Source: Pomacea canaliculata
Lineage: Eukaryota; Mollusca; Gastropoda; Architaenioglossa; Ampullariidae
Direction of reading: 5' to 3'
Assembly: GCF_003073045.1 (NCBI RefSeq)
Contig: NC_037593.1
Location: forward strand, 3,711,525-3,775,524
Length of the DNA: 64,000 bases
Every line of letters begins with the position of its first letter. Position 1 is the first letter of the stretch. Made by a program: the position numbers and the translations under genes. Of the stretch, positions 12,630-24,333 are shown piece by piece. Under the pieces are notes generated by a model that saw only the letters and a program-made list of their open reading frames with translations, ran no database searches and was not told the DNA's origin.

Positions 12630-12905
12630 AGTCCATATCGTGTGTGTCCACCATTGGCCTGAATGCAGGCAAGGCACAGTTTGTCTCATAGACTGAACCG
12701 ATGTTCTCAAAGTCTTCTGAGGAATTGCCTGCCACTCTTGCTAAAGAAACTAGTTCAGATGATCGAGAACTACTGGCGATTTGTTGGTTCTACGTTGGTG
12801 GCCCATTACATCCCACAGATGTTCAATGTCATTGAGATCTGGGAAACATGCCGGCCAGCCCATGTGGATGACTTGGTGCTGCTGTAGGAAGTGGTTGACG
12901 ACCCT
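12630..12905 (-). pseudogene. decayed Tc1/mariner-family transposase, C-terminal fragment
   Basis: On the minus strand the translation contains VVNHFLQQHQVIHMGWPACF, then PDLNDIEHLWDVMG, and near the end SVQSMRQTVPCLHSGQWWTH. This matches the conserved C-terminal part of Tc1-like transposases, where the catalytic third acidic residue lies in the SPDLNPIEHLW motif. Two in-frame stops (after DHLN and FL) break the frame, and the N-terminal DNA-binding and first catalytic parts are absent. It is therefore a dead fragment. Confidence 0.85.
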
Positions 12906-13294
12906 GTTGCATTGTAGCGGTCTCGTAGAGTTTAAATGACAGGATGAGCAACTCCCAATAGGCGGCTATTTTGTCCATTCCCTACGCCCTCCTGAAACCA
13001 TGCAATGACCCCTCACCACCCCAACTCTTGGTCGACAGTACTTAATCGTCGTCTCTGAGGCACGTTTAAAAAGGTGCATAAAAACCGACATTAAACCCTC
13101 TTGGAGCTTTAAAATAACTGTGATGTTGATAATGGACAAGGGTTGCACGTGCAACGTTCAGTTCTTTCTTGTCATCAGATGTTTCATTTCCACGCATTTT
13201 TTGTTGTGTGGATTCAATGACTTTTTGCTTGTCTGCTGAACTGAGCACGCATAACCAAACTGAATATTCATTTAAATTCACGTTGACTGTTCAC

Positions 13295-13585
13295 TCACAC
13301 TACAAGAAGAATTTTAAAGAATCGCTCACTGCTGGTGATTAGTAAAAATATAGAAAATATGGTGACCTTTCTATTGTTTTGAGCAATATAAACTGTACGA
13401 GAGCAATCGAGAACGATATCAAAAATTACATCCACGTATATCATGTCCTTATCAAAATAAAGTGCATTGGGATATTTAATCAAGGTACACATGAGGTCAT
13501 TTTGAAGAGCATAGTGATGTGATTGTAATGTTTTTGGTCGTGTGACTGCAAATGTTTGTCTAACAAGTTGTCCATTCCTTCCCAA
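13295..13585 (-). other. uncharacterised 96-codon open frame
   Basis: An ATG-started frame (MGRNGQLVRQTF...) runs 96 codons through AT-rich sequence, with a hydrophobic tail and no motif I know. There is no splice or polyadenylation support. It may be chance. Confidence 0.12.
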
Positions 13586-14307
13586 CTCTGTCGTTCTACA
13601 TAATCTTTCAGTTTGATGAAGCAGAATAAAATAAATTTCATCTTGCTCTCAAACAGTATTATTATAAACTATGAGTTAGATACCAGTACCACACATGTAC
13701 GCTGAACAAGGCTTGGGAAATAAATTAAACAACATTCAATATGTCTTAGAAGAGCAAAAGACCAGGAGGGAAACCCCAAAGACAGCCCAGGGTTCCTCGG
13801 TTGTTGGTAAAATTGTAGGCGATATATCGTTCTTCTTTCACCTGCTTGAATTATTTTATCTTGTCTGACAATCAGTTGATTTCTGTAATAATTATTCCGT
13901 CCTCTACAAAGGGAGGGTAGTGGTAGGAGTCTTGGTGTTTTTGCTTTTTTTCCTTGGTTGTTTCCCTTATGTTGCAGAGTTGCGATGGAGGTCTGTCATG
14001 CTCTTATTACATTTCTTCAGTAGGATGGAATGCAACGCTGCATATTTCTGTTCTCATTGTATGAATCACACAGGAACACAGATGATTCAAACTCACATTG
14101 AACCATACAATAAACTGATCAGTAGCAATATATACGGTAGACTCGTTTATTACAAACTCCTCTCGCTAACACACACACACACGATTGCTATACCCATCGC
14201 GGCTTTCAATTAATTATATTTGTTCAGTCCTATAAACATATGATATATCAGGACTGAAGTCTAACATATCAACCACTGAAAACTTAAAATATAACGACTA
14301 AACTTTA

Positions 14308-14480
14308 CCGGGGTTCTCAACCGGTGGTAGTGTACCCCTAGGGGTATGGTCAGGGTTAATTATGATGTCGAGGTACACCCACATAAATAAGCACACATCA
14401 TTATGAAAATAAGTACTTTTTTGCGCGAACATTCAACCTTTGTGGGGTACAGTCACAAAAAAAGGTTGAGAATCTCTTGC
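14308..14480. mobile_element. hAT-type MITE (non-autonomous DNA transposon)
   Basis: The left end reads GGGGTTCTCAACC and the right end GGTTGAGAATCTCTTG, an inverted pair with two or three mismatches. The interior repeats GGGGTAC motifs (GTACCCCTAGGGGTATGG near the left, GTGGGGTACAG near the right). This is the usual layout of small hAT-family elements with CAGGGGTTCTCAACC ends. I see no clear 8-bp target duplication, so the exact borders are uncertain. Confidence 0.65.
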
Positions 14481-15151
14481 CTAGAACCAAACCTCAATAT
14501 TTCTAGACCAAATCTTCTATTAATGATCTACTGGTTAATCCTATTATCGAGGGTGGACATGAAAATGAGGAGTGTATATATATAATAGGAAATCTGCTCG
14601 CACACTATAATTATGTATAGCCGCTAAATAAGTAACTTTTTTATTGTTCATTTTTTATACTGGCTAAATCTTTAGTTCGGCTTTAAATTTTAAATCAAAA
14701 CAAATTCTAAAGTTCATATATAATTGTCGCACGTATTAACGGAGGGCGTTTCTCGCGCCATTCTTTCTGTGAACAATTGTAAACCATTCTGAACACAACT
14801 CTGAACAGTTCTAGCAGCTCAGTTCACCCTTTATTTTCTTGTTTAATGAAAAATACAAGCTAAACGATGCTAAAAATACAAACGTTATCTTGTTTTCTCA
14901 CGGGTACAGGAGTGCCGCATCCTCACCGATCCTGTCTTCCATAGCAACGGGAAGTCAGGCGATGCAAACTGGTTCAGTCCAGTTCTGAGTGGTTCTGAAG
15001 GCTGACGGTGTGACCTCGCGGAAGGAAATGTCTTTGTAGCAGCTCGCGGAAGGGAAGAGCTGTTTCTTACCCAGCTGATTAATTTGCACGTTTTCTCACC
15101 AGCTACTAAGTTGTCATTCAGTGTGTTTGTAAAGATCTTGCAGCAAGCAAG

Positions 15152-18100
15152 ATGATGTGCAAGTGGGTGATTCTGCTTGTAGCTTTGGCAGCTCTGTCGT
15201 GTGTTGATGGACAGAGGCGGGGTGGGGTAAGTAGTTTTTAGCAGGCTCTCATGTTTGTGGAAAGATGTTGGATGGAGGCTGTTGTGTCGAGGGCCTACAT
15301 TGCTCTCACATATGTCACCGCATTGCAAACGAATGAATGTGTGTTGTCGACAAATTAAGTTATGCAAGAAAATATTAAATCATAAAATTAAAATGTAAAT
15401 ATTTTAGTTTGGATATGACTAGCTATTTAGTTTTATTGATACTAGTTGTACTCGCCAGCTTGAAGGATGATGTCGTTTTTAATGTTTATGTCTAGTTTCC
15501 CAGGCGGATTTCTCACTTTGCCTTGCAGGTTCTTCTATGTATTATTCGATATACATTTTTAGGAAATGACTATTCACTTACTTTAGTTGAGCAAACTAAA
15601 TTATTTATATCTGCCTGCATGATAGTATTTTCTTTACTAATCGTAGGAGCTTTTTTCCTAAAAAAAAAAAAGTAGGTCAGAGCTCGCACCGTCTTTCGCT
15701 TTTAATGGCGGACAGGTTCTAACCGGACCACTAATGTGCTGTCGTGCGTAGATGTAAAAAGAGATATCGTTTAAAAAATGTTTTTCTGTTTCTACAAGCT
15801 TAGAGTTGTATTATACTCTTTAATTTTTTCCCCTTTCGTATTTCCTTCAATTTGTGCGATTACGACAGCATCTTTTTCACGCATGCTGTGAGTCTGTGCA
15901 GACGACAGAAATGGAAGAGACATTTTTGCCGAACAAAAAAATGCATCCTAAAACGGGATTAAAAGAATAACTCTTGGCAATTAAAGTAGACGTAGATAAA
16001 AATGACTCTTAATGAACGGGCTCATAAGGCTAATCGTTGGAAGAGCTTCAAGCATAATGTGGTTTCAAAAGAAAAGGCGGACAGGTGCGATTATAGGCTA
16101 AATTGAAAGTTCTTGGTCGCATTCATCATATGTTAATGGTTAGAGAAAAGCTTAGAGACTCGCCGTGATTTTATGATTTTAACAAAATTGTAAACCATAG
16201 TTTCACCTGGTTTAGTTTAATGGCTTAGGTCAGTTATTTTATGTACTGCATGGGGTAAGATTGTATGCATTCTTTTTTTATTTTTCATATGCATATTCTC
16301 ATGTTTTTTGTGTGTGCGGGCATCTGTTTGGATGAGTTAGTGCATCATAAACTGCTCTTTCAAGAGGGGCTTGTTATAGATATTTTTATTCTATAAATAA
16401 TTCTATTAATAATCTACGTGATATTAGAGAGTTGGATGTGATAAATTGTTTAAGGAATTCAGAATTATTTGATGGGCTGTAAAGGCAGACCTTGGTCTTT
16501 GAACTTTAATAATATGCTTACCCATTATTAGTTTTTAATGGTAAGATTTTGCACATTTTTCCCACAGGGTAGGGGAAATAGGCAGCCTTCAGGTGGGAGT
16601 GCCAAAATTCCCGGTATGCCAAGAGGAGCTCAAGTTATTGCAACCTGGTCAAGAGCTTTAGTGGATCCATCAAGGACGGTACAAGAGGGAGCTTTCTCTG
16701 TGGGAGCAAATCAGATTATCGTGGTCTCTAAAGATAGAGGCCTAAGTAGAGATAATTATGCCAAGTCTCTCACCATCTATGACTTCACCGGTAATTCCAT
16801 GGTAAGTTTTTTTTTTTTAACTGTCCAGGCATCTTTCAACAAGCAGTTAGTGCTCAAATTTATTCCTATTACGTACTTCAATTCTTTTCGGTTATGAATT
16901 GTAGATATTTATAACTAGATGATTGCTTGCTTTATATGATTTTTTCTAACTGTTCAAGTTGATATGGATATTAAAGTTTTGGTAGAAATGGATTATATAA
17001 GGCAGACAAGAGAAGTATTATAGACAAATTTGTTTTAGAAAGGTCTTGCAGGTGCTAGAAGCAAACCTTTTTTGAGCACCATTAGTTTGTACCACAACAT
17101 TTATTCCTATTTTCCACTGCATTTGTAAACAGAAAACAGCTATGAAGGTGAAATCTTTAAAGAATTGCCTGGTGCTGACCAACCAGCCAGGGGACAAAAC
17201 AAGAACTGCTCTTGCTGCAGAGATAGGGGCAGTGAATGTAAGTCAGCTGTGAGCATTTTGTTGTTCTGTTTTGTTTTGTTTACTTGTTGAAGTGGAAACA
17301 TGTTATGGGCAGTATGCTTTGATTTTAACCTTGGAATCCAAATACTTGAGCTGTTCTTTGAAATCAGTTTGCCTTTTGAGTTGTAGGGTAAGCAACCTTA
17401 ATAGAATGGTCTTACCTTAATATTAAGGCTACAAAACTTTTTACATGGATTTTATTGAGCAGTGTTAAAGACATATGTGTTTATACATGTCTGTATTATG
17501 TGTATGTTTGAGTGTGAGAGAGATCTTTGGAAAGCCAGTTTCTTTGTTTTTACATACAAATCATTTGCTCTGTTATCACATATTTGTAACGGATACTTTT
17601 AACATTGTTAAAGGTGGTCTAAAATGGTGTTGAGTCCTTTGGTGATATTATATTTCTGATGGTGTTAAGAGGTTTATAGCTGACGAGTTACATTGTTGTC
17701 TCTTTAGGGCACAGTAGTTGGAGCAACTGCACCAGTAACCATATATGCAGTGACCATGTCAGACTCTGATGAAAGAGCTCTCCGTACTGCCAGACCAGAG
17801 TTGGCAAGCAAGTGTGGCAAGAAGAAAATGATGCTGGGAGAGACAACTGAACGTAAGTAAACAACAAAGCTGATTCTTCATATTAAGGATGTTCACTTTC
17901 CTTACTGTCTTGCCTAAAAGTCTAGATGCATTCTGTCTTTGGCATTGATAAATGTGATATACATTAAGGTAAGAAGCAGCTTGAGAAGATAGCGCTTTTG
18001 TGGTGACTCAGTTGAATTTGAGATAACATCAAATTTTGATATAAAAGGTTCACATGTTTTTGTTAAAAAATGTGTGTTTTGATGGCAGATTCATTTTGTA

Positions 18101-18705
18101 TACCCTCACCACAAAGTTCATTTTAGCTTTTTCATTGTACCTGCTGTAAATTTAATGAAAATAGTATTTACCAAAGAGTTTTGTACCCTTATATCTGTCT
18201 AGTTTATTAGTTGGATTTAAAAACATTAGGTGTTCTCTCGTTTGATTAAATTGTCATTCTCTGCCACATTTATCTTTGATAGAAGGGGACACTTCTGAAA
18301 ATACAATTTGGGTGGACTTACCCTGTTTACATAAATATGGGGTTTGAGATGCTAGCTACTGTTTTGCAGATTTATCCAGTTCTGGTAGGGTTGTGTTAGT
18401 GTCTTGTCATTGTCCATATATACCGGTGTCACTAATAATACTTTTATCAGCTTTCAAGTTATTAAAAAATGTCTTACCTCATGAGGCCTCCAACCTAAAC
18501 TATTAGGTTTTGATGCTTAACCCTGCTTTCATCGCATGATTTTGTTTTCTTTCTAGCGGCAGGCTTCAGTTCCAGTACAACTCTTCTGACTACCACTTTT
18601 GGGCAACAGCTGTCCATCAAAGCCCCTGGCCGTCAACAGCCAGGTGGAGGACGCAGGGCTGGTGGAAAGAAAAAGAAGGGCCGAAACCAGAGAGGCAGTG
18701 CTTAA
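15152..18705 (+). CDS. secreted 235-aa protein, BRICHOS-like region and basic tail, 5 exons
   Basis: Exons are 15152-15226, 16568-16801, 17133-17237, 17708-17852 and 18557-18705. They join in frame to 236 codons with GT-AG introns. The N-terminus is a clear signal peptide (MCKWVILLVALAALSCVDG). The middle contains SLTIYDFTGNSM, then KNCLVLTNQPGD, and about 58 residues later SKCGKKKMMLG. An Asp-containing strand followed by two cysteines so spaced is reminiscent of a BRICHOS domain, but I cannot confirm the family. The last 20 or so residues are strongly basic (GGRRAGGKKKKGRNQRG), as in proteins that bind heparin or nucleic acid. Two adjacent ATGs (15152, 15155) open the frame. An AATAAA at 19041 is a plausible polyadenylation signal. 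The gene is intact; its function is unknown to me. Confidence 0.82.
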
Positions 18706-19040
18706 AATCAAACGACTGCATGGTCAGCTAGATGTTAACACGGCATGCACAGCCTTAATTTGCCATGTAGTAATGTAACTCAGTGATTTTAGCAACACCA
18801 TCATGACAAAATTACAAGCTGGCTGCTCTCACAGACACGATGGGCCATGAAGCCGTGCGCAGAAAAGCTGGATCTTTTAGTTCTTGAGTCTCCACATGGT
18901 TTAAGGTCTTATAGTAATGCATTTTGTCCACCTTTCTAAAGTTCATATAAGTTTTTGTGCTTGTGATTGGCTGATAACAAACAGATCAAGCTAACTTACA
19001 GGGAACTGGAATGCGACAACTTGTGCTAGCAAGACACTGC

Positions 19041-19046
19041 AATAAA
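19041..19046 (+). terminator. candidate polyadenylation signal AATAAA
   Basis: AATAAA lies about 335 bases downstream of the stop codon of the secreted-protein gene, on the same strand. A second candidate is near 19212. Confidence 0.45.
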
Positions 19047-19279
19047 TAAGCTGAAGTGAGGGCTGTGGAGAAATTTGCACTTTGTGCTTGGCATAGGCTG
19101 GATGAAAGTAAAGCAAAGTTGTGTACATGCAGGCACCTTCTCCCCTTTATTCCATTTTCTACTTTTTATTCCTCGATGTCTTTTTACGATGTTAGACATT
19201 TTGTTTTACATAAATAAACTTTCAGGGTCACAGTTCTGCGGTGTTGAGCAGACGTGTTTGGGTGTTTTTTAAAGTTACT

Positions 19280-21030
19280 GAAAGGTTTTTCAAGGATTTT
19301 GGCCGATGGGAGAAGTTTAAACAAAATTTGGAGGGGACATTTTTTTTCCCCCTCTGTCTTTAAACCACCTGTTACCCCGTGAGACCTGTGCTGCTGCTTA
19401 ATCATGCTTTGAAAGCCAATCCCCTTTTCATATTTTTAAATGTATGTTTTTAGCATGGAATGCTGTCTGGTTTATGGTGGTAACAATAACTTGGTGTTTG
19501 TGGGTGCTTTGTGTAATACATGCTGTCTTGGGTATTCAAGGAGTTGTGCCAACCAGACAGTGCTAATGCTTTACAAGGTTTGTAAACACTGTGCTTTGTA
19601 TACATAGAATGAAAGCATTTCCATTTATGGTGTTGTGTGCTCATGAAGTCATATTCCATTTCGACATGTTGCTTTGAAGGTTTACAATGTTTGTTTCTGT
19701 CCTTCGTTTCAGGGTATAAATGTTTGCCATTTGTCAGCAAGTCATTCACCAAAATCAAAACTGGGATTTTCCACCTTTTCAATGTACAGAGTCTTTCTGT
19801 TTTTAAAGAGAATTTGTCTGAAATTTCAGGAAATGACCACTTTGCGTTTTGTGATGCTTTTATGGAAAATATTGCTTATTTTGATGACTAGTTAGGTCCG
19901 ATATTTCCACATAAGTTTGATGGTCACAAAGCTTTTTTTTTTTTAATTGTCGTTTTTGGTAGACTATAAACATCAGAATTATTAAAGTTTTTACAAAAAT
20001 GTGTAAGAGTGGGTTTTGAACTTTGAAGCATGACACCAGACAAAGCATTGGGAAGCTGGAAAAGGAGTTGTCATATTCTGGAATACAAGTTCGTGCAATT
20101 TATTCTGAAAACTTGATTTCTTTATCAGTCTGCTTATCACCCTTTTCACAGCACTGAGACCACCCTGCTTAAGGTGACAAACAAGATTTTGTCTGCTTCT
20201 GAATAGAGGTGACATCTCATTCTTCACCATGTTAGACTTGTCTTCGGGCTTTGATACTATAGACCACACTACTCTCATAGACTCGGTACTCTCTATTGCA
20301 TCTCAGAGTTTTAACAGAATGCATGAAGAGCAATTTTTAAATATTTTGGAAATACTACATTTTACATCCCAAGCAAATGGCCGAGGAAACACGTAAGGCC
20401 ATGTAACAGAAACTCATTTTTATTTCTGTACTTTTATTAGAAGTTTTTATAACTGCGTGTATCCTGCTGCATGCTTACAGCCGACAAACACTGGACACTG
20501 AAGTTTGATTATTACTGTATTGATTGAACATGAAACAATCTGGCTGACTTGCCGGGTGAACCACGAACTATATACACGTCCATGGGTAAACATTATACAA
20601 CAAACTTCTACATACTTCCGTGATTACACAAAGACAATGTCCACATGATAACTTATGATGACAATGTGCTTGGTGTATTATCAGCTATTGCAACAAATGT
20701 GCCCCAATCCCAACCATGGACGTATATAGGGATTTTAGTTCATGATCCCAACATACTGTACTGTAGCTTTTCCTCTTTTTTTTTTTGATACACTGAACAA
20801 AGTCCTGTAAATGCTGCAGTACATGTACCAGTAATATTTCCAAAGTCATGTCACAGCATATAACTGGATGATAATATTGTTAAATCTTGAGCGCATTGAA
20901 CATGAACATAAGACACTTCCAAAATACAGTAAGTTTTAAACAGGCGCCGCCACTCGCTTAAAATATTTCGAGAATAATGAATTTGGGGGCAGAGAATAAA
21001 GCAAAACAGTTATATTAAACTGTTGACACG
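19280..21030. other. intergenic, no supported gene; weak inverted repeat
   Basis: AT-rich sequence with short open frames only. GAACCACGAACTATATACAC (20560 region) is mirrored by ATGGACGTATATAGGGATTT (20714 region) as an imperfect inverted pair about 150 bp apart, possibly a MITE relic. Confidence 0.35.
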
Positions 21031-21031
21031 A

Positions 21032-21576
21032 CTATGGTGTGGAAGTCATCTCTGTGGCATCCAGTGCCCATCGTGCCGTCCAGAAACCGTCCTCCTCCAG
21101 GGACATCGAGAACCTCACCAAGTCGAGAGGTGATCCGGCCATCTGGGCGGTAAAAAAGTCGTGCGCTTCTTTTTTTGTCACCAAGGCAGGATGCTTGCAA
21201 GCCCAGTCTATGAATTGAAGATCTGTATTTCAGACTGTGCAATCTTAAATTAATTATTTAGTATATGCACAAAGTTTTTAGTGCAAATCTATTTTTAATC
21301 CAACATCGATCCTCGAAAGACGGTGACGTCACTCTACGTCTGCCCGACACACCAAAATAGTGAATATATCGTATATAAAAAAAAATCTGTTCATGTCCAT
21401 TTTCTAGCTGCAAGTCAACTTAGTATCAGCAGGAACTAAACGATGAAAGGTATTATATTATTATGTTACATACATTCGCCATCCGTGCAGGAGTAATGGT
21501 CGAGGTCAAAGGTTGGCTTGATGATGGCTTCTTGACGCAGAAGATCGCGAGTCACTGCAGCAAAACGTTTTTCCAT
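21032..21576 (-). CDS. probable small two-exon gene, 92-aa cytosolic protein
   Basis: Exon 1 is 21576-21474 (start MEKRFAAVTRDLLRQEAII, end HYSCTDGE) with a GTATGT donor. Exon 2 is 21207-21032, after a TTCATAG acceptor; it starts YWACKHPALVTKKEAHDFF and ends ATEMTSTP-stop. The split codon matches phase and the total is 93 codons. The product is mildly acidic with two cysteines close together and has no signal peptide or helix long enough for a membrane. I do not recognise a family. A competing frame is also open across exon 2 (LGLQASCLGDKKRSARL...), so the splice choice is inferred from phase and protein-like composition. The ATG could also be internal to a longer gene. Confidence 0.42.
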
Positions 21577-22105
21577 CACAACAATTAAGGATGGTTTTTC
21601 TCAATATTTAAACATAAGCGATTGGTTACAAGTACTTAATCACTGCGCTGTTGCACGGCCGCAGTTTGAAGCCGATCCGGCAAAAGTTTTTATTTCTTTT
21701 CTTAATTTGAAGTATCTCGAGCATTTAACAGCTAAGTGGGAATTAAGATATGCCGCCCTGAAAGTACACAGACCGCCTCTGTGTATTTACTTTGCTTGCA
21801 CTCCGACCATGTCACTGAGTGGAGCATTCACCGCTCAAAAAAGAAAAAAAAAAAACAAAACCCCAACTTTTAACATGCGCCCGCCACCCCAAGCGAAAAG
21901 TGTTATATTATTGCTCTGGTAAAAAGACGCGGACCCTTGTTTCGTTTCTATTACGATGTGTTAAAACGAATGTTAAGTGTGTGTAAACTTGTCAACAAAT
22001 TCTCGAGGAGATGTATTTGGTTTCGGAAGGTATAAACAGCAGTGCGCTCTGCACTCATTAATGGGAAATGGTCACATTATCGTGCTCGACATCTGAGTGT
22101 TAACA
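21577..22105. promoter_or_regulatory. possible bidirectional promoter region
   Basis: About 530 bases separate the start codon of the minus-strand 92-aa gene from the possible first exon at 22106 on the plus strand. The region holds more CpG than its surroundings and no repeat. This is inferred from the head-to-head layout only; the second partner is itself uncertain. Confidence 0.25.
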
Positions 22106-22234
22106 ATGGCAAAACTACAAATTAAAAACTCACCCACAATGAATAAAACAATTGTCAAGGAACAGCAAAATGTTAATTTAGTCCAGACCATTGCACGTGT
22201 CACCGCCGGCAATCTAAACACTGCCATGTCTCAG
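22106..22234 (+). CDS. candidate first coding exon, unknown protein
   Basis: ATG at 22106 opens a 43-codon frame (MAKLQIKNSPTMNKTIVKEQ..., ending LNTAMSQ) that stops exactly at a consensus donor, GTAAAC at 22235. Composition is that of a soluble, mildly basic helical protein. I cannot place the following exons with confidence. A possible exon end with a GTAAC donor lies near 22795, and there are protein-like open frames at 23263-23668. No family is recognised. Confidence 0.35.
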
Positions 22235-24333
22235 GTAAACGATACACCTCGGTGCAATCAGCAGATCTCGTGTGTGTCTACTGTTTTAAAACTGCATGGC
22301 TGTCATCCTAAAGTACTCTTCTTCAATGTTAAGCTGTAGTTTGTTTAACAGCTTTTTTTCTGATCACGTGTTCAAACAATGCAACACCACAGCTGGTAAT
22401 CACCTGCTGTCTATTGACACGTTGAACTCTGTCTGACATCAATGACAGCTATATCATTTCAGTTTGCTTGTACTTATTACAATTGCTGTATTTTTGTGTC
22501 TATTTTTTTCTGGTTTGTAAAAAATTGATTAGTTTGCACAACACTATTTAAAATGGACATATTGTTGTTTTTTTCCTGTTTTTATTCTGTAATATATTTG
22601 TTATTGCTATTTTGTGGGCTTAAAAATTTATGAAATGAGACATACAACGTTGGGTGATCTTGGGAACTGGATGGGAGAGCTACAGTGCTTTGTGTTGTAT
22701 TGAGTCAGTTGGATGTGTTGGTTGTTAGTCCTCACAACCATTTTCTGTTCACCTCATTGTTAACCACCACAACTGCTGGAACTCTAGAATTCAGGTAACA
22801 TTTATAAAAATGTTTTTTTTTTTGTAACTATTACCTAATATTCAGGAATGATGCCTCAACAGCTACTAGAAATAAAGTGAAATGTTTTCTCGCAGATAAA
22901 TAAATGTGAAAATAGTTTTCCTATGATGTGAAACCTTAGCTGTTGCAACTGTGTCCCACTGCTTGATATTTTTTAGTTTTTTCATATTTTTTTATAATAT
23001 TAAATATAACATTTCATAATTCTTTTATCATTGAAATCTGAAATTCATTAGTTGCTTCATTTTAGTAAATGCCTAAAATCATTATTCAGCTGATGTGTTT
23101 TGAGCACAAAATATGTAATTTTAGCCACTAGTTGCCTTTTCTAATATGTTGGGTTTTTTTAAAAAACAAATTGTATATACTTTTTAAATCAGACTTGAAC
23201 TCCAAAACTAATGCTGCAGCAGTGTCATTAAATGTGTGCTCACTTAGTCTCTAATAATTTTTATGTTTCGAATTGAAGGCTGTGGTCCACAACCATTAAG
23301 ATCCTCTGGAGCAAAGATTTCATCTCATCCAAATCAAATGATTTTTTTCCCCACAAAGTTTTTTTCATCAAGACAGCATCTGCTCAGAGGATTTGACCTA
23401 AAGAGGTCACATTTATGCTGGAAATGGTTGGGTGACTTGTTTATCTCAGACTTTTAGTCTCTTTGTTCAAGCATCTGAGGATGTCAGCTTTAGTAATAAG
23501 GAACTCAATCAAGTTTCTCTTCCTATTAATGTACTATACAATAAAAGCACCACTTCCCTTCCGAAAATAAAAATTAAGATAATCTTACCAAAAGATGCAG
23601 TGATTGCCATAAACAATTTATCACAGAAACAGACATGCACTCCCATGCTAAATACCATGAGGGTTTAAGCTCCAGCTACACCTGCAAAGTCCCTTGGACT
23701 TAATTTTCCACCTGGTACTTCAGTGACCAATTTAGTAATGAAACCTAGAAGGCAGTGATAAACATATTCGATTTCAAACAGCAAAGAGTCTTTCAAATTT
23801 CTCAGAATTCATTTGCAATTTTTCTGATTAATACAGCCTAGATCACAAATGTCTGTAACCAAAAGTCTATATAACACTCTCCTCACACACAAGCTTAAAA
23901 TCACAAATTAACTTTAGAGGAGGTGAATATTACATTTCAGATCATCTGCATACTCTTTGGAAAACAAAATTTTGAGGGGATGTATGAAAAGTGGTGTATG
24001 TGGATGAATACACACACACTACAGGTAAGTGAAAGTCTGCATCAAAGAAAATTACCTGTGGAATACAGGAAACATGTATATGTATTCCATCAAGGTGTGC
24101 ACATGCACACACACCCTAGTTGCTTTATCCACACTGAAGTGCTGCTTGATATTAAAAGTGCTCTTCTGAAATTCAATTCATTTTGCATTCACCAACTGTT
24201 AAGGCATTTTACACCCAAATAAACATAACATAAAACTCAAATACAGGAATTACACATCTCTTCTAGAACATGCTGCTAGTTCTCACCTGACACCATAAGC
24301 GCTATAGCCAACAAGCGACTGGACTAAGACACA

